Assembly: GCA_021234155.1 (NCBI GenBank)
Contig: JAJEKV010000038.1
Span: forward strand, 9,574,092 to 9,638,091
Reading direction: 5' to 3'
From: Isoetes taiwanensis
Taxonomy: Eukaryota > Streptophyta > Lycopodiopsida > Isoetales > Isoetaceae
Length of the DNA stretch: 64,000 bases
Numbering within the stretch: the first letter of the stretch is position 1; each line of letters starts with the position of its first letter. Below the pieces are notes generated by a model. The model was given only the letters and a program-made list of their open reading frames with translations. It was not told the origin of the DNA and searched no databases. Shown here piece by piece: positions 10,219-21,899 of this stretch. The translations under genes and the position numbers were made by a program.

Positions 10219-10310
10219 ATTCACATCAATAATTTTACTTCACTATAAAAGCAGCTCCATCTGGTGGTAGAGCTCATTCATCTCCCATGGCTTCCTTGCC
10301 TGATCGTCCA
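10219..10310 (+). promoter_or_regulatory. Promoter-like block 1 (TATA box before an ATG)
   Basis: The block CAATAATTCACATCAATAAT, then TTTTACTTCACTATAAAAGC, then CATTCATCTCCCATGG is repeated at 10857-10934. CTATAAAA at about 10242-10249 fits a plant TATA box about 40 bp before the ATG at 10287. That ATG opens a 69-codon ORF ending at 10496 which I do not recognise. Confidence 0.4.
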
Positions 10311-10856
10311 GAGAACATCCGATCCTTCAGGTGTTACCTTAGCTATAATGATCTGTGTGTGAATGCTACAGAAATGGTATCAAACTTGATCCATGGCTGC
10401 AGTCCAAAGCAGATGGTCCTACGAGTGCTTGCAAGAAGCTCACTCGTGTCAAGGTCCACCTTTATTGGCTTCCTGATCAGGAGATCTATGAGCTGAATAG
10501 CATCACGTGCTTTGATGTTGATGATGAGTGAATCTGTATCTGCTAAGGATATAATAATGACATGAGTACCTATGAACTATGCAAGCTGTCTTTAATTTCA
10601 ATCACCCCTATATTAGTCAAGCAGCAATGACGAGTGAATCATCGATGATATGTATACCTGTTAAGGATATAATAATATAAGCACTTATGATTTGTGTATA
10701 CATTAAGGATATATATAATATAAGCATAGTGAATATTAGTTGATGTATAGAATCGAAAGTACATGATAGAATCATATGCATGCAGTACATGATACTTGTA
10801 TATGCCTGCAGTACATGATACTTGTATACGCTCAATGATGAAATACTGATCCACCC

Positions 10857-11010
10857 CAATAATTCACATCAATAATTTTACTTCACTATAAAAACAGCTC
10901 CATTAGGGGCTAGAGGTCATTCATCTCCCATGGATTATTTGCCTTCTTACATTCACCACATCGAGGCAATCAAGTGCTCAATGAGCCACTCGATCTTGTT
11001 GGTTGCCTAG
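10857..11010 (+). promoter_or_regulatory. Promoter-like block 2, diverged copy
   Basis: A second copy of the block at 10219, again with CACTATAAAA and an ATG at 10931 in the same context (CTCCCATGG). The reading frame after it (MDYLPSYIHHIEAIKCS) is short and unrelated to that after block 1. The duplication preserves leader and start codon but not the coding part. Confidence 0.4.
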
Positions 11011-11344
11011 GCGGGCATCTTCTTCTTGATCCCTACGAAGAAGAAAAGCTTTGGGGCCGAGATTCATTGCCTGCGTCAATTCGTGTTATGATCCATCTGA
11101 TTTGGCTCACGAAAGCATGAGCTATGAGATATCGGGGATCACTACTACGTGATCGAAGATGAATGAATCAATTGTTCAACATATAAGCACTTGACCATCT
11201 TATCTATGAATCATGTATGCATTTATATATTAAAGATGTAAGCGATTATATATGATCACAAATATAGTAATGTACAAGATCTTATGTATTAAGATGAAAG
11301 ATATGTATTACAAGTACAAGATCTCATGTATTAAGATGAACAAT

Positions 11345-13952
11345 GTGCTATGTCTTTCCACATGTCTATAATATATTTGAATTTGACTGTTTTCGGCCTC
11401 TTGCCATTGGCATCCGAGGCATAATGAATAGCATCTAAATTTTCATACCTTGAAGGATCGGAAGGATTAGCCGCCAACCTTAGTCAAGCAGTCTTTGTAG
11501 TCCCCTCCAAAAGAGGCTTCCACCACGATACAAAAATATGGCCCAAAATATGTAGATTGGATCAAGAACAACATTCTCCTCTGCATATCCTAACCAAGTG
11601 GCAAGCAGTGTTATCATCTCGTGGTCTGACTAGAACAAACATACCCTTTGTCACATGTACGTGAGGATCAAACTCTTCAAGAGGCAACACTAGACGGCCA
11701 TCTGACGGGCCACAATAAGATGGTAAAGGTCGTGTGAACAATGCAGATACGTCGACCACGGAACAAATGCTTATTTGTTCTAGAGGAGCTTGTCTTGTTT
11801 GTGGCCAAAATGCATCATTTTGAGGGCGTCCGGAGCAACATCCTCCAAAGAGATAAGAAGTTGGCTCCAATACTCAACACTTGCCGTATTGCCTTGCAAA
11901 CAAGCTACTTTCTTGATTCTTACATATGTCCTTCCATAGGTATTTGTTGATGCTATCCTTCAACCCTGGAAGATCTTTTAATGTTGGTCTAGGAGGAATA
12001 TTTTGTGGCACACCACTTGGTATCATTGGCTGACCATGTTCATCCTCTTTCCACATTCTAACTCCTGGAGAATCTGCTGGAAGCCACTCTTTATGTGTAG
12101 GACGCATTTTATATTGCATAACAGGCCAATCTCTTGCCATCTTAAATTTGAAGAGCAATGGTTCAGTATGCCCAACCAAGCGTTGGCCCTTATCAGGGAT
12201 GAATCCCTTCACAAAATCCTTCCAATTTGGAACTTCATCAATAAAGTATGGAATTGGGGATTTTGCATTGCATTTGCTAAACAAGTAAAGTAGCTCTCGG
12301 TAGTGTCAAAGCATCAAACTTAACTCATCAAGGTTGAAAAATTTCCAAATAAAGCATCAATATCATCATGGGTGTGGCCGACCATCATAAAGCCCACTTG
12401 GATCTCATCAAAGACCTTAAGCCAAGTCAAATAAGATAAGTATGAAAAGACATACCTATTTTTGTTTTGCCCTGCTGCATTATCAAGTTGCAAATAGAGA
12501 TTTCGGGGAAGAGGGTTGAACACCTCAGGATTCGTTGTAGTTGAAGTATTTGGCAATACTTCTCCCATGGAAGCAAGTTTGTTCTTCAAAGGATTGATGT
12601 CCTTGACTACTTGCATCCATTTGCAATCTGCAGGATTACTTCCACATAAGTCACCTATCTTGTCCTCTTGCACCAATTCCAAGTTATACAATATTCTAGA
12701 AAGTGAACCAATGTGGAAGTTTGAATCATCTTTCCATAAATCAAGTGAAAAATGACCATAGGCACGACCACCATGCCCATGAGTCAAAGCTCCTGTCAAA
12801 CTGCTCTTCAAGCGATCACCTCTCCATACAGATTTTGCTAGATGATGACTTCTAGGCACTAAAGTCTTAACCTGATCCATCTTATCATGTATTATACATA
12901 GATGATTTTCAGGAGACCGCTGTGACAATGCTCTCCAATGCCAATATTGACTCTCTGTGAAGAGCGTTGCTCTAGCATATGAGACCGACGTTGAATTGCA
13001 AGATTTAAGTCTCTCTCTTGTATCTTTTGTTTTTCCAGCCGCTTAATTATTTACGCAGATGTTGCATTTAGAGAAGGCTGTATTTTTTGCAATCTCTTTT
13101 CCATATACTATAGAAAGAGTTCAAGGCTACAGTTGTTCCTGTAAGCTCTTCAACGACTGCACCAACTTCTTTATGTATAAGCTTCTTATTAAGAATGGAA
13201 GGAAGCTTCCGTACATTTTCTCTTACATCATCTCTACCTCTTTTGCTCCTATGGGGAATACTTTCAGCATTCTCCTGAATGAATCTGTCTAGCACACATT
13301 CGGTGGCCAATGTAGAAGATCTAGGCTTCTTAGAGCCAGTATTACCATGTTCAGCTACCTTTCCACCTGCTTCAAATCTGTTTCTCCAATTGTAAAATGT
13401 TGACTGACTGATACCTAAAGCCATGCGCCACCCAGCCAGACAGAATTCCATCCCCTTGAGCACTATCCTGTCCTCTCCTTCTCCTGTGTAAGTCACACTC
13501 AGCACGTCAAAAAAATACGTAACCCTTGCATTGTATGGTTGAGATAAAAATTCTTTTCTTAATTCACATACTTGATGCTTGGTAAGTTTCTTGTTGCAAG
13601 TATTTTTGCAGCAGCTTGTCTTCATGAACTTATTGATTGAAGTTGTGGAGCATAGCCTTTCCTCTTTGCTCTTTCCCTTGGGTTGTCTTGGAATCCTATG
13701 TGTGTAAGTATACTTCCTTTTTCGTTTGAATTGAGCCTGAATGTTGTCCTCAAATGATTCTATTTCCATATCCTCATTTTCTTTAGCTTCTCGAGCTTGC
13801 AGATGTTGTGAGACAGTCCTTCCATCCTGCAGCATCACATCGCTATTTTCCCATTGTACAAGTGCATTTTCTGCTGGCCTTTCTGCACAAGCATGACATT
13901 TGAGATCCCTCGTAATTAGTGCGGGGAAGGATCTTTTCCACACGAGCCCCAC
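11345..13952 (-). pseudogene. DUF7869-type putative transposase, broken
   Basis: On the minus strand three consecutive ORFs (13952-13068, 12928-12320, 12284-11874) and a tail (11870-11345) make one interrupted protein. The first part has a Cys-rich basic region and a helix-turn-helix-like segment (GISQSTFYNWRNRFEAGGKV). The middle part has NLYLQLDNAAGQNKN and FMMVGHTHDDIDALF, the signature of the DUF7869 RNase H-like domain found in large plant, algal and animal mobile-element proteins. The C-terminal piece EEFDPHVHVTKGMFVLVRPR belongs to the same family. Stops and frameshifts between the pieces (around 13000, 12300 and 11870) show decay. I infer a DDE-type transposase; catalytic roles for the aspartates are not proven for this family. 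No terminal repeats were found. Confidence 0.65.
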
Positions 13953-14159
13953 CTTTGAGTCTCCTAAAATTCATCGTCCAACGGCATCACGGGGATCATC
14001 AAGACAATTATGGCCTCTGCATATTTACTTCCGGTCACATGCATGAAGAATGTGGCAATGCTTATCCAAGAGATCGGTTCTTGAGAAACTAGTGGTGGTT
14101 CATCATCATCGATGCTATCCTGCGAGGGAACGTGTACCTAGATCCCTTTGTAGGATCAA

Positions 14160-14840
14160 TTTCTTCATCAGCATCGACGACGCGCCTCTACTGATTCTAC
14201 ATTCGAGGTCGCTGATGGAGTAGCTAAATCAATGGCATGATATCTTATATCCTCGCCGAGGCCATTCGATAAACGTGCCTACGCCTCTTCAATGTTGTCG
14301 GCGCCATCACATGGAATCGAGGAAGGATGTGGGTAGGCACCACAGCCTCGGTAACTTGCACTGCTACGTTGAGTGCGTCAACATTCTTCCCATGGATGCA
14401 AGTTCTATTCACCAAGACACCCTTACCAACCACAGTACTATTACTGACAAGGTTCACCATATTCTCTGTGCCGCATCGTTTTGAAGGAGCGGGCGATCGA
14501 CTTAATCGAAGTCCGATGATGTTGTGGAGGGACTACTAGGCAAGTTGGGGGTTTCAGTATCAGACATTTCCGATGACATAGTTGCGGCTCCTTCACAGTA
14601 CTTCACTTGATTTCGAGGCCATTCGATAAATGTCCCCACGGCTTCAGCAATGTTATCTGCTCCCTCACACGGAATGGGAAGCACATGGGTGGGCACTATG
14701 GCTTCAGTGACCTCCACGACCACATTGCACCATGGAATGTTCCTGCCATGCAGATGGCCTCTATGCAATTCATGTCCCCTGGCAACTACCACATCCCCAT
14801 CGACAAGGTTACGCAGGGGCCTTTTCCTGTGAGAATCAAT
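14160..14840 (-). pseudogene. Two DUF8039-like domains, transposon accessory protein relic
   Basis: Two related segments follow each other on the minus strand. The first (about 14829-14502, after a CACAG acceptor) reads LVDGDVVVARGHELHRGHLH then VVVEVTEAIVPTHVLPIPCE and ends Asp/Ser-rich. The second (about 14460-14245) reads LVSNSTVVGKGVLVNRTCIH then VAVQVTEAVVPTHILPRF before a frameshift. The pattern (gap-VARG-, V.V.VTEA, LP.P) resembles DUF8039, a domain of plant CACTA/Mutator accessory proteins that often precedes a Ulp1-like protease. No protease follows. The domain name is from memory. Confidence 0.45.
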
Positions 14841-14937
14841 ACACATATATATATACTTGTTAAAGACATGCAACCCTCGATGACATATACTTAGTAAAAA
14901 TAGCGCGAAAATGTGAAAGAAATTATACGACATGAGA

Positions 14938-15133
14938 CAAATGGCGTAGCTGCTCCATTTACGAAATGGCGCAAGCGCCATTTACCTGTCAATGGGCCAT
15001 TTCCCTTTAAATGGAGCACAAGGCGCCATTTCCCTTTAGATGGCGCAGCTGCGCCATTTAAAGGAAAATGGCGCAGCTGCTCCATTTCAAGGAAAATGGC
15101 GCTACTGCTCCATTTAAAGGGAAATGGCCCATT
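14938..15133. repeat. Palindrome array 0 (ATGGCGC...GCGCCAT)
   Basis: Six to eight spaced copies of TGGCGC/GCGCCA hairpins. The best is ATGGCGCAGCTGCGCCAT at 15040-15057, a perfect 18-bp palindrome; another (14964-14983) has 9-bp arms around AA. Intervening filler is CCCTTTAAA-like. The same palindrome family decorates the ParB-like element copies downstream, but this array lies outside them, just left of the MULE-like element. Confidence 0.85.
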
Positions 15134-15149
15134 GACCGCCCACTTTATT

Positions 15150-16168
15150 GGCTCCCGAAATCGGGTCAAAGTGCGGATTCGCTCGTTTAACCCGGAAGAT
15201 TCGCTGGGAAGGTCGAACGGATCGCCCTAAGCGAATCCGCAGGGGACGTGGCGGCGGACGTGGCGATTTTCCCCGGGTTCGCAGGCGAACCAAACCCCAA
15301 GTTAAGGAACGGTCAAGGGGCGGGAAGGCAAAGGTGGGTGGCGTTTGAGCGATTTGAATCACCAAAATTTGAGCGGGGATTTTGGTACATGCATTCTAGT
15401 TTTGATGAAGAAATAATTGTAAGCCGGCATTATTCCGGTGGTGATTTGGGCAAAATCAAGGCTTTGGATTGGTCGTCAAAAGTGCAGATTGCTCTTGGAA
15501 TTGCAAATGGCATTGCTTATTTGCATTCTCATGTCTTAGAAAAAATCATCCACGGAAATTTAACTTAGAGAATGTGCTCTTGGATGAACATATGAACCCT
15601 AAAATTGCTTTGGATGCCATAGCCAAGTCCTACGACCACATTACTCCCCCGCATCGAGAGCTCGGGTTGGTGCAAAAATTAGATTTAAACCCAATTTGAT
15701 GCTAATTGTTGGCTAAAAAAAGAGATTTGGTTCGATTTTTTTGCAGAGTGGATTATGGGGCAAAGGAATCAATGAGAAGACGGACATATACAGCTATGGT
15801 GTGATTCTCAATGAGAAGACGGACATATACAACTATGGTGTGATTCTCACTGGAGCTTATGAGCTAAGAAGAGCTACGAGCCGTAATTTGGGACGAAATT
15901 TCAAAGCCGGGTGTTGAAGCCGATTTGACAGGGTTCGCCGCAGCGACCCGATGGGGTTAAGACGCACGCCGCTTGATCCGACCCCGGCTGCGGTTAACCA
16001 TGGTTTGGGTTCGCTTGGGCGAACCCGGTAGGTAGCGCCACCTCACCGCCACGTCCACTTCCTGTCCACTTCCTGGGTTCGCCTGGGCGAATCCCTGGGT
16101 TCGCATAAGCGAATTGCCTGGGTTCGCTTAATAACCCTACCGGCTCCCTCAAGTCGATTTCGGGGAGC
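15150..16168. mobile_element. Pack-MULE-like element with long inverted ends
   Basis: About 150-bp imperfect terminal inverted repeats face each other: GGCTCCCGAAATCG at 15150 and its counterpart ending at 16168. Both arms carry a GACGTGGCGG motif and GGGTTCGC(N)GCGAACC hairpins in matching order. Long arms and a captured host-gene fragment inside are the marks of Mutator-like (Pack-MULE) elements. The expected 9-bp target duplication is not recognisable, so MULE assignment is an inference. Confidence 0.55.
15353..15900 (+). pseudogene. Captured receptor-like kinase fragment
   Basis: The fragment reads GGDLGKIKALDWSSKVQIAL, GIANGIAYLHSHVLEKIIHG and, after a one-base frame change at about 15563, LENVLLDEHMNPKIA. 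This is the middle of a plant receptor-like kinase domain (subdomains V-VII), with HRD changed to HGN. After a probable intron (TTGCAG at 15740-15746) it continues KTDIYSYGVIL, subdomain IX. A 39-bp in-frame tandem duplication there repeats the ATGAGAAGACGGACATATAC segment (771-809 and 810-848 of 15 kb). No N-lobe, transmembrane or extracellular part. Not functional. Confidence 0.7.
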
Positions 16169-16329
16169 CGATCGGCTTCTGCGCCCATTGACAGGGCATC
16201 TTTAATCTAAATGCTATATCTAATAGCTAGAGTTATGGATTCCTATTACTACAAGATTCAGCAAGACATCAATTGTTGAGAACTTATCTACTGAACAAGA
16301 TAGAGAAGATCTACCCTTAAACATATTAA

Positions 16330-16636
16330 AACATTTAACATCCTACATCCTACATTAAACATACTAAAACATTTAACATACTAGAACTGAATAGCCTCTA
16401 ACCTGGAGGTCATTGACGATTCCGGATCTGCCATATCAGAGAATGCGCCTGAAGAATTTGGACAAGCGCCTGAATAATCTGGACAAGTCTGGACAAGCGC
16501 CTGGAGAATCTGGACAAGCGCCTGAAAAATGAAGACGAGCGCCACTAGAATGAAGCCAAGCTACCAAGAATGAAGCCGAAGTGCCTGAAGAAAGAACCGA
16601 AGCCGCTACCAAGAATGAAGACAAGGGCTAAGCGGC
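16330..16636. repeat. Short tandem repeats (ACATTTAACAT, GGACAAGCGCCTG)
   Basis: From 16326 a few AAAACATTTAACAT units, then from 16440 about ten degenerate units on GAAGAATTTGGACAAGCGCC and GAATGAAGCC. ORFs here are repeat-derived, not genes. Confidence 0.6.
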
Positions 16637-19428
16637 CGCAAAAAGAAAGACAAGCGCCAAAAGCCGGCATTCGCCGCTATCGACTAAGGAACCAACGTCT
16701 AAGACGGAAAAGACGTCGGAGAAGCGCCCTGCTTTGTCGACCAAGTGATCTCAGGCGCAAATACCTACGAATATTGAAACGAAGACGAGGAGCATAAAAT
16801 CGCAACCGTCGGAGTCGAGTATAGCGCCTTCTAATGACCATATCGCCTCCGACAAAGCAGACAAATAAAGGCGCCATTATGAAGTGCTGCGAGGGCAAAT
16901 TCAAAGTTCAAAATACGTGCGGGCAAATTCAAATTTCAAATTTGAGCTAAGCAAGCCGGGGTTTCTGGTATCTTGGTGGAATGACTCAAACTACTTAAAA
17001 TTTATAATGGCGAACGAGCGGGAGAAACGGTTGGTAGGGAAAATTCAAAATTTTAAAATTTTAGAAACGGACTAGCTGGAGGGGAAAAATCGAAATTTTC
17101 AAAATTTCGAGAGGCGGACGGGCACATAAATTTGAATAGACAAAGGGCGGGTAAAATTGGTTTTCTTTTCTTTCCCAGACTTTTCTTTTTCTTTTTTTTT
17201 TTCCGTCAATTTTCATTTTCAATTTCATTGTTCTTTTCTCCCGCCTCCGCCTTCCGCCTTCCGCTAGCGCCTAGCGCCTTGCACACTCTCTCTCCTATTC
17301 AACCATTTTCTCTCTCTAGTGCCTGTTGATCCGGGAGCGCTCAGAAAAAAAGTGGAGTAGGATTTATACTGATCACGTACTTTTATACTTTTATACAATG
17401 GCGCAATCTTGATCAAAATCCAGAGCCGTGCTCGGTTAGTATCTGTTGTTTCTATTCTTATCGATTTGTAGTGTCTTAGGTAACTGAAATGGCGCGGACG
17501 CGCCATTTCATTAGGAGAGGGTGGGCTTGTAGCAGCCTTTCCTCCTATAGTTTATGAAATGGCGCAGGTGCGCCATTTCCATAATGTCTGTTCATATTCT
17601 TGTAGAAGCGGACCCATAGAAGAGCAAATGGCGCAGTGCCCATATTTAGTCTAAAATGGCGATCTCTAGCCATTTGCTTTTCGAAAGGACCCATAATAGA
17701 GCAAATGGCCTTGAGTGCGCCTTATTTAGTCTAAATGGCGCACCTGCGCCATTTGCTCTATTATATAAAGGCTAAATGGCGCAGGTGCGCCATTTGCTCT
17801 ATTATATAAAAGCCATTTAGTCTGCGCCATTTAGACTAAATGGCACACTCGCCATTTAGCTTTTTTATATAATAGAGCAAATGGCATTGAAGTCGCCATT
17901 TAGACTAAATAAGCACCCGCGCCATTTAGTCTAAATGCCGGTTCTTTGTTTTTTTTAACTTTCTAGCACATGCCATTTCTCTCACCATGCTTACCTCGCG
18001 GTGACTAGTCTTGTAGAAGAAATGGAGGCGATGGTGACTTCGAGGAGCATAGTCCTCCTTTGGAAGGTCTTGGTGTATGGAGATCGTTAGAGCCATACCC
18101 TTGACCAGAAGCGTAGACCCAACCAAGGGAGACAAGAGGCGAGAACTTTGCCTCCTTGTCAAATCAGTTGGGTGAAGAAGGAGCCTCATCAAGGCCCGGG
18201 ATGGGCATCATTGTCAACATGAGGGAAGTCAAGAAACAAGGAAGACTTGACTTTCTTGGTTGCTGATGGAAGATCCGGCCACCGGGCAAAAAGATTGATC
18301 TCTATTGCATGGATTGGCAGTGCTACGAGCCTGCAATGATGGAGTCCAGCATGAAGGACCAAGCACTGTCGGCCAAGAAAAAAGGTTGGCCGCTGCCATC
18401 TTATGAGTCCAGAGAGCAAGCAGATATCAAAGGCACGATAGAGATCCTCAAAGGATTCGGTATTCTGCGAGCGGCAATGGACATGTCCAAAAACTCCGTG
18501 TCCTACATTGTAAGAGCGAAGATCTCAGGCAACATGCCAGCAATAATGGATAGCAGATGGCTGCTGGGAGAGATGCAGAGAAAAGGTGTAAAAACTAAAC
18601 AAGCCACCAAAGCTGGCAAAGGAACAAAAACAGGTGGAGGTGGTGAAGTACACAGGGAGACAGAACAAGAAGAAGGACGAGACGTTGAGAAAGGGGAGGA
18701 GCATAAGGATGAGAAGAGGGATGAGGCTGATGCTCACAAACATGATTCTCCCGTGAAGTCCACTGAGAAGCCTGCTGATGAGAAGCCTGCTGATAGTGAC
18801 CGCACTATTAGTGACAATAAGGAGGCTACAAAGCACATAAGAAATGTAGCATCCACAGCAGATAGCACTCCAGCAAAGAGAAAGCCAGAAACCAAAGCAC
18901 AGATAAGGGCCAGGAAATTACAAAAGATTGCAGATCTTCAAGTGCCCGAGGAACTAAAGATGGACCGTGACGCCGAAGAAGAAATGGCAGAGGAAACACT
19001 AAAGAAAATACAAAAGCACGGCCACATGTTCCCCCTTCCACCTAATATGACCGCCAGGGTTATTAACCCCGAGCATGTTAGGAGGCTCTGCAAATCATTT
19101 GTTGAGGATCCACACCCGGTATTCACTCCAGCAGATGTAGTGCCCTTTGATCCGGATACAAAGGAGTTGCTGAGCTGGTCACAGGAATCTGACCTGATTC
19201 GGAAAAGATTTTATATTATCAATGGTAATCATTCGGTCGCTGCTGCTCAGCTCGTGTGCAGTAAGTTGGGGACAGAGGATGCTAGAGCTGAGCTCGGCAA
19301 GATCTATGTCTATAGAATATGCAGAGTTCTTTCTGGAGAGATCAGTGACCTGGACCTTCTTCAGCTCAGTGTGGATGTGAATGATATAGTAGCAAAGACT
19401 GTCTTCAAGGAACCACTAGAAATGCGTG
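16637..19428 (+). mobile_element. ParB/methyltransferase-like element, copy 1 (3'-truncated)
   Basis: Homology to 23601-26295 begins abruptly at GCAAAAAGAAAGACAAGCG and ends at about 19428 (CAAGGAACCAC). Within it lie a C/T-rich leader, the palindrome array at 17485-17940 and the ParB-like ORF. The 3' half present in copy 2 is missing. No terminal repeats or target duplication found, so it may be a Helitron-like, retro-derived or segmental copy; I call it mobile because it is dispersed and truncated. Confidence 0.55.
17485..17940. repeat. Palindrome array 1
   Basis: Hairpins with arms of 9-18 bp. TGAAATGGCGC and GCGCCATTTCA are at 17485-17510. Perfect palindromes centred on ATGGCGCACCTGCGCCAT and ATGGCGCAGGTGCGCCAT lie at 17733-17754 and 17774-17795, 41 bp apart, with TATTATATAAA linkers. 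Several units are scrambled at the CAG/CTG centre compared with copy 2. The array lies directly upstream of the coding part. Confidence 0.85.
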
Positions 19429-19514
19429 CCCGGCGATGCCGGGCATTAACCGTGAATGTGGAAATCGATAGATGCAATGGAATAAAAAAGTGTACATGTA
19501 ATCGTATTTGTTAG
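18201..19514 (+). CDS. ParB/Srx-fold-like protein, copy 1 (partial)
   Basis: The open frame from ATG 18309 runs 401 codons. An in-frame-looking upstream start at 18201 (MGIIVNMREVKKQGRLDFLG) is cut by a stop at 18264, where copy 2 reads through, so the real start is likely 18201 or earlier. Residues about 100-190 are a Lys/Glu-rich linker. Residues 247-345 contain ARVINPEHVRRLCKSF, VVPFDPDTKE and FYIINGNHSVAAAQL, the spacing and GNHSVAAA motif (306-313) of ParB/sulfiredoxin-like domains (compare GxHRxxA). In phages and bacteria such domains often precede DNA methyltransferase domains, and copy 2 has one. The last about 30 codons, after 19428, are non-homologous run-on. The fold is inferred from the motif only. 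Confidence 0.5.
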
Positions 19515-19519
19515 CTTTA

Positions 19520-21890
19520 GGCGCATAAAATGGTTAGGAATCATAGAATGCATAGTGCGGATAGAATGGATAGATATAATGGATGCATAAACTTTAGGCT
19601 CAACACAATTGCATAGTTAACACAATTGCAATGGGATTGTAGTGGACAATTAGATGTTGGTTGTGTGTGGAATGGGGGGTGGAATATGTGTGTTGGTAAT
19701 GATTGTGTGTGATGTCATAGTAAGGTGTTGTGTGCATGCATGCATGTATGTGTGCGCGCGCAAACCCAAAATGATGTATCTGTCTCCATTGAGCAAGGTA
19801 TTTATATGTTGGGAAGTTCACGTGAGATTAATCAAAATAGATAGATAATTTTCGATTTGCATGGACAAATTTAACTTAGCATTGGTTTAGTATTATCCAT
19901 GCTTAAAAAAGTTGTCCTTAATAAAAACCCTTTGGAATTATCTCTATCTTTGGAAATTGTAGTGGTTTGATGACGTGGTTGATATGTATAATTGTTTATT
20001 CCATCTATGAGCTGCATTTACATCCTCTCAATTCTCTAGGCTTCATGTTATATAAATCCTTGACCCCTAAACCCATAAACCCAACCCGGATACCCTTAAC
20101 CCTTCTAGAGTTACAAAAGTTTAGAACTATCAACAAAGACATCATAATAAAGGGTAGTTGGGTACAACATAAGGCAAGTGTAATCGTGCATAGGATATTA
20201 AGTAAATGTGTGCCCGACATTGCCGTGCTAATCTTAACGTGTGCACATAGTAAACGTGTGTTCGATGTTGTCCCACTAATGTAAGAGCTTGTGTGTTTTT
20301 ACATGTCTCTAATGTAAGTGTGTTACTCTGCAGACATATCATGTGTGATGTCGAATGTTGTTACAGTGCCACAGCTTGATGTTTGCAAGAGTGGACTTGA
20401 TTTGTTTTCTGAATTACCTTTTTAAATTGTCCGATAAGAGTCCCATCAATGTATTAATTGGCCATCAAAGAACAGTAGAGAGCCCAGTTGTTTAGCATGA
20501 ATATGGAAGCCAAATCACCCTTTCAACAAAGGTAGAAAACATGAAACGACATTCTAGAACTTATAGCTAAATTGTCACGCTTAAAAATAGTTAAGTACAT
20601 CAACATATTTGATATCAACCGACAATTACAGCCCATTTTTCCATTCTTACCTCGCATTATACGTGTGTTAATTGTGTAGTGTGTTAATTGTGTACTTTGT
20701 TGCAATCTTAACTATCAACAATCAGCTGTTATTTCAACATCACATTGGTATCAAACTAATCATTGGTATCAAACCAATCACCTATTATTTCAACGACCTC
20801 TATTCATTTTCAGTCAAGTGGCCAGTGATGGAAAACCTAATGTTGTTGCAACGACCTCTACTCATTTTCAGTCAAGTGGCCAGTGATGGAAAAACTAATG
20901 TTGTTGCAAAGATATGTTAAAGCTTTAATCCATTCAAATTGTTCTTATTGGCATCAATCATAAGCTCTTATAACTTCATAACAAAAAACATCACTTGTGA
21001 CACAGATTAGGCCTAGGATTGTTTTAGCAAAACATGTGTATATATGTTGTGGCCATAGCTTTGGAACCTTGCAACCTTGCACAAAGTATTGCTTCGAGAC
21101 TCTCATAGTTTAGCTTTCCCAACAATATTTGACAAAGGGATGACACAATGTTAGCTCTGCCATTAAGATCAATAGAACCAGGAAATTACTCTACATGCCT
21201 AGTGAATGCAAAAAACAATACATGAACTTCCAGAGAAATCCTCTGGTTATAAGACATGCCTATTATAACAGCCTGTGCATTAAAAGATAGAAAACTAACC
21301 TGATCTCGTGGCAACTCAGCAACCATAATCTTTGGTTACCTTTTTTATCATTGGGGCTACATAAGATTTTCCTAAAACAAAAGAAAGGCACAAATATGCA
21401 GATATGGAAGAAATCCAGCCAGTTGGCAAGCCATAAAACAAAAAATCATTGAGGGTTGACCTAATCAGGTATGCGCTGGCGGAGAAATAAACCAATTTTA
21501 AGAGATTGCATAAAAAATATGGAAAAAGAACAACAGCATGGGAGTTTACAATAATGATTTGCCAAACGAATTAACCAGCTTTTGCCATTTTTTTTAACGA
21601 TGGAGAAAATAATGGCAATGGAAGAAAATCAGGAGGCCCATCTTATTTTGCATGATTGCTCCCATAGCTAAAACATCCACTGCGTGAGGTGAGCAACATG
21701 GATACACAAAATAAAGTATATAGAGATTGCAATAATGGTCTGCAAGTGCAGAAATAAGTCTCAAACGTCACTGCAATTGATCTGTAGCAAAAAGACGCAT
21801 CTAGCTTCATTTTTCCAATGCAGGCACCAAGTTTCTAGGGTGATCGCCATAACAACCAAAATAATATTAGTCAATACTGATAAATCATAC
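19520..21890. other. Intergenic stretch with no gene recognised
   Basis: AT-rich sequence with short ORFs only. A 71-bp direct duplication, AACGACCTCTA(C/T)TCATTTTC and onward through AGTGGCCAGTGATGGAAAA, lies at about 20791-20840 and 20848-20896. A TG/CA-rich patch lies at 19640-19770. Confidence 0.5.
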
Positions 21891-21899
21891 AACTGAAGC

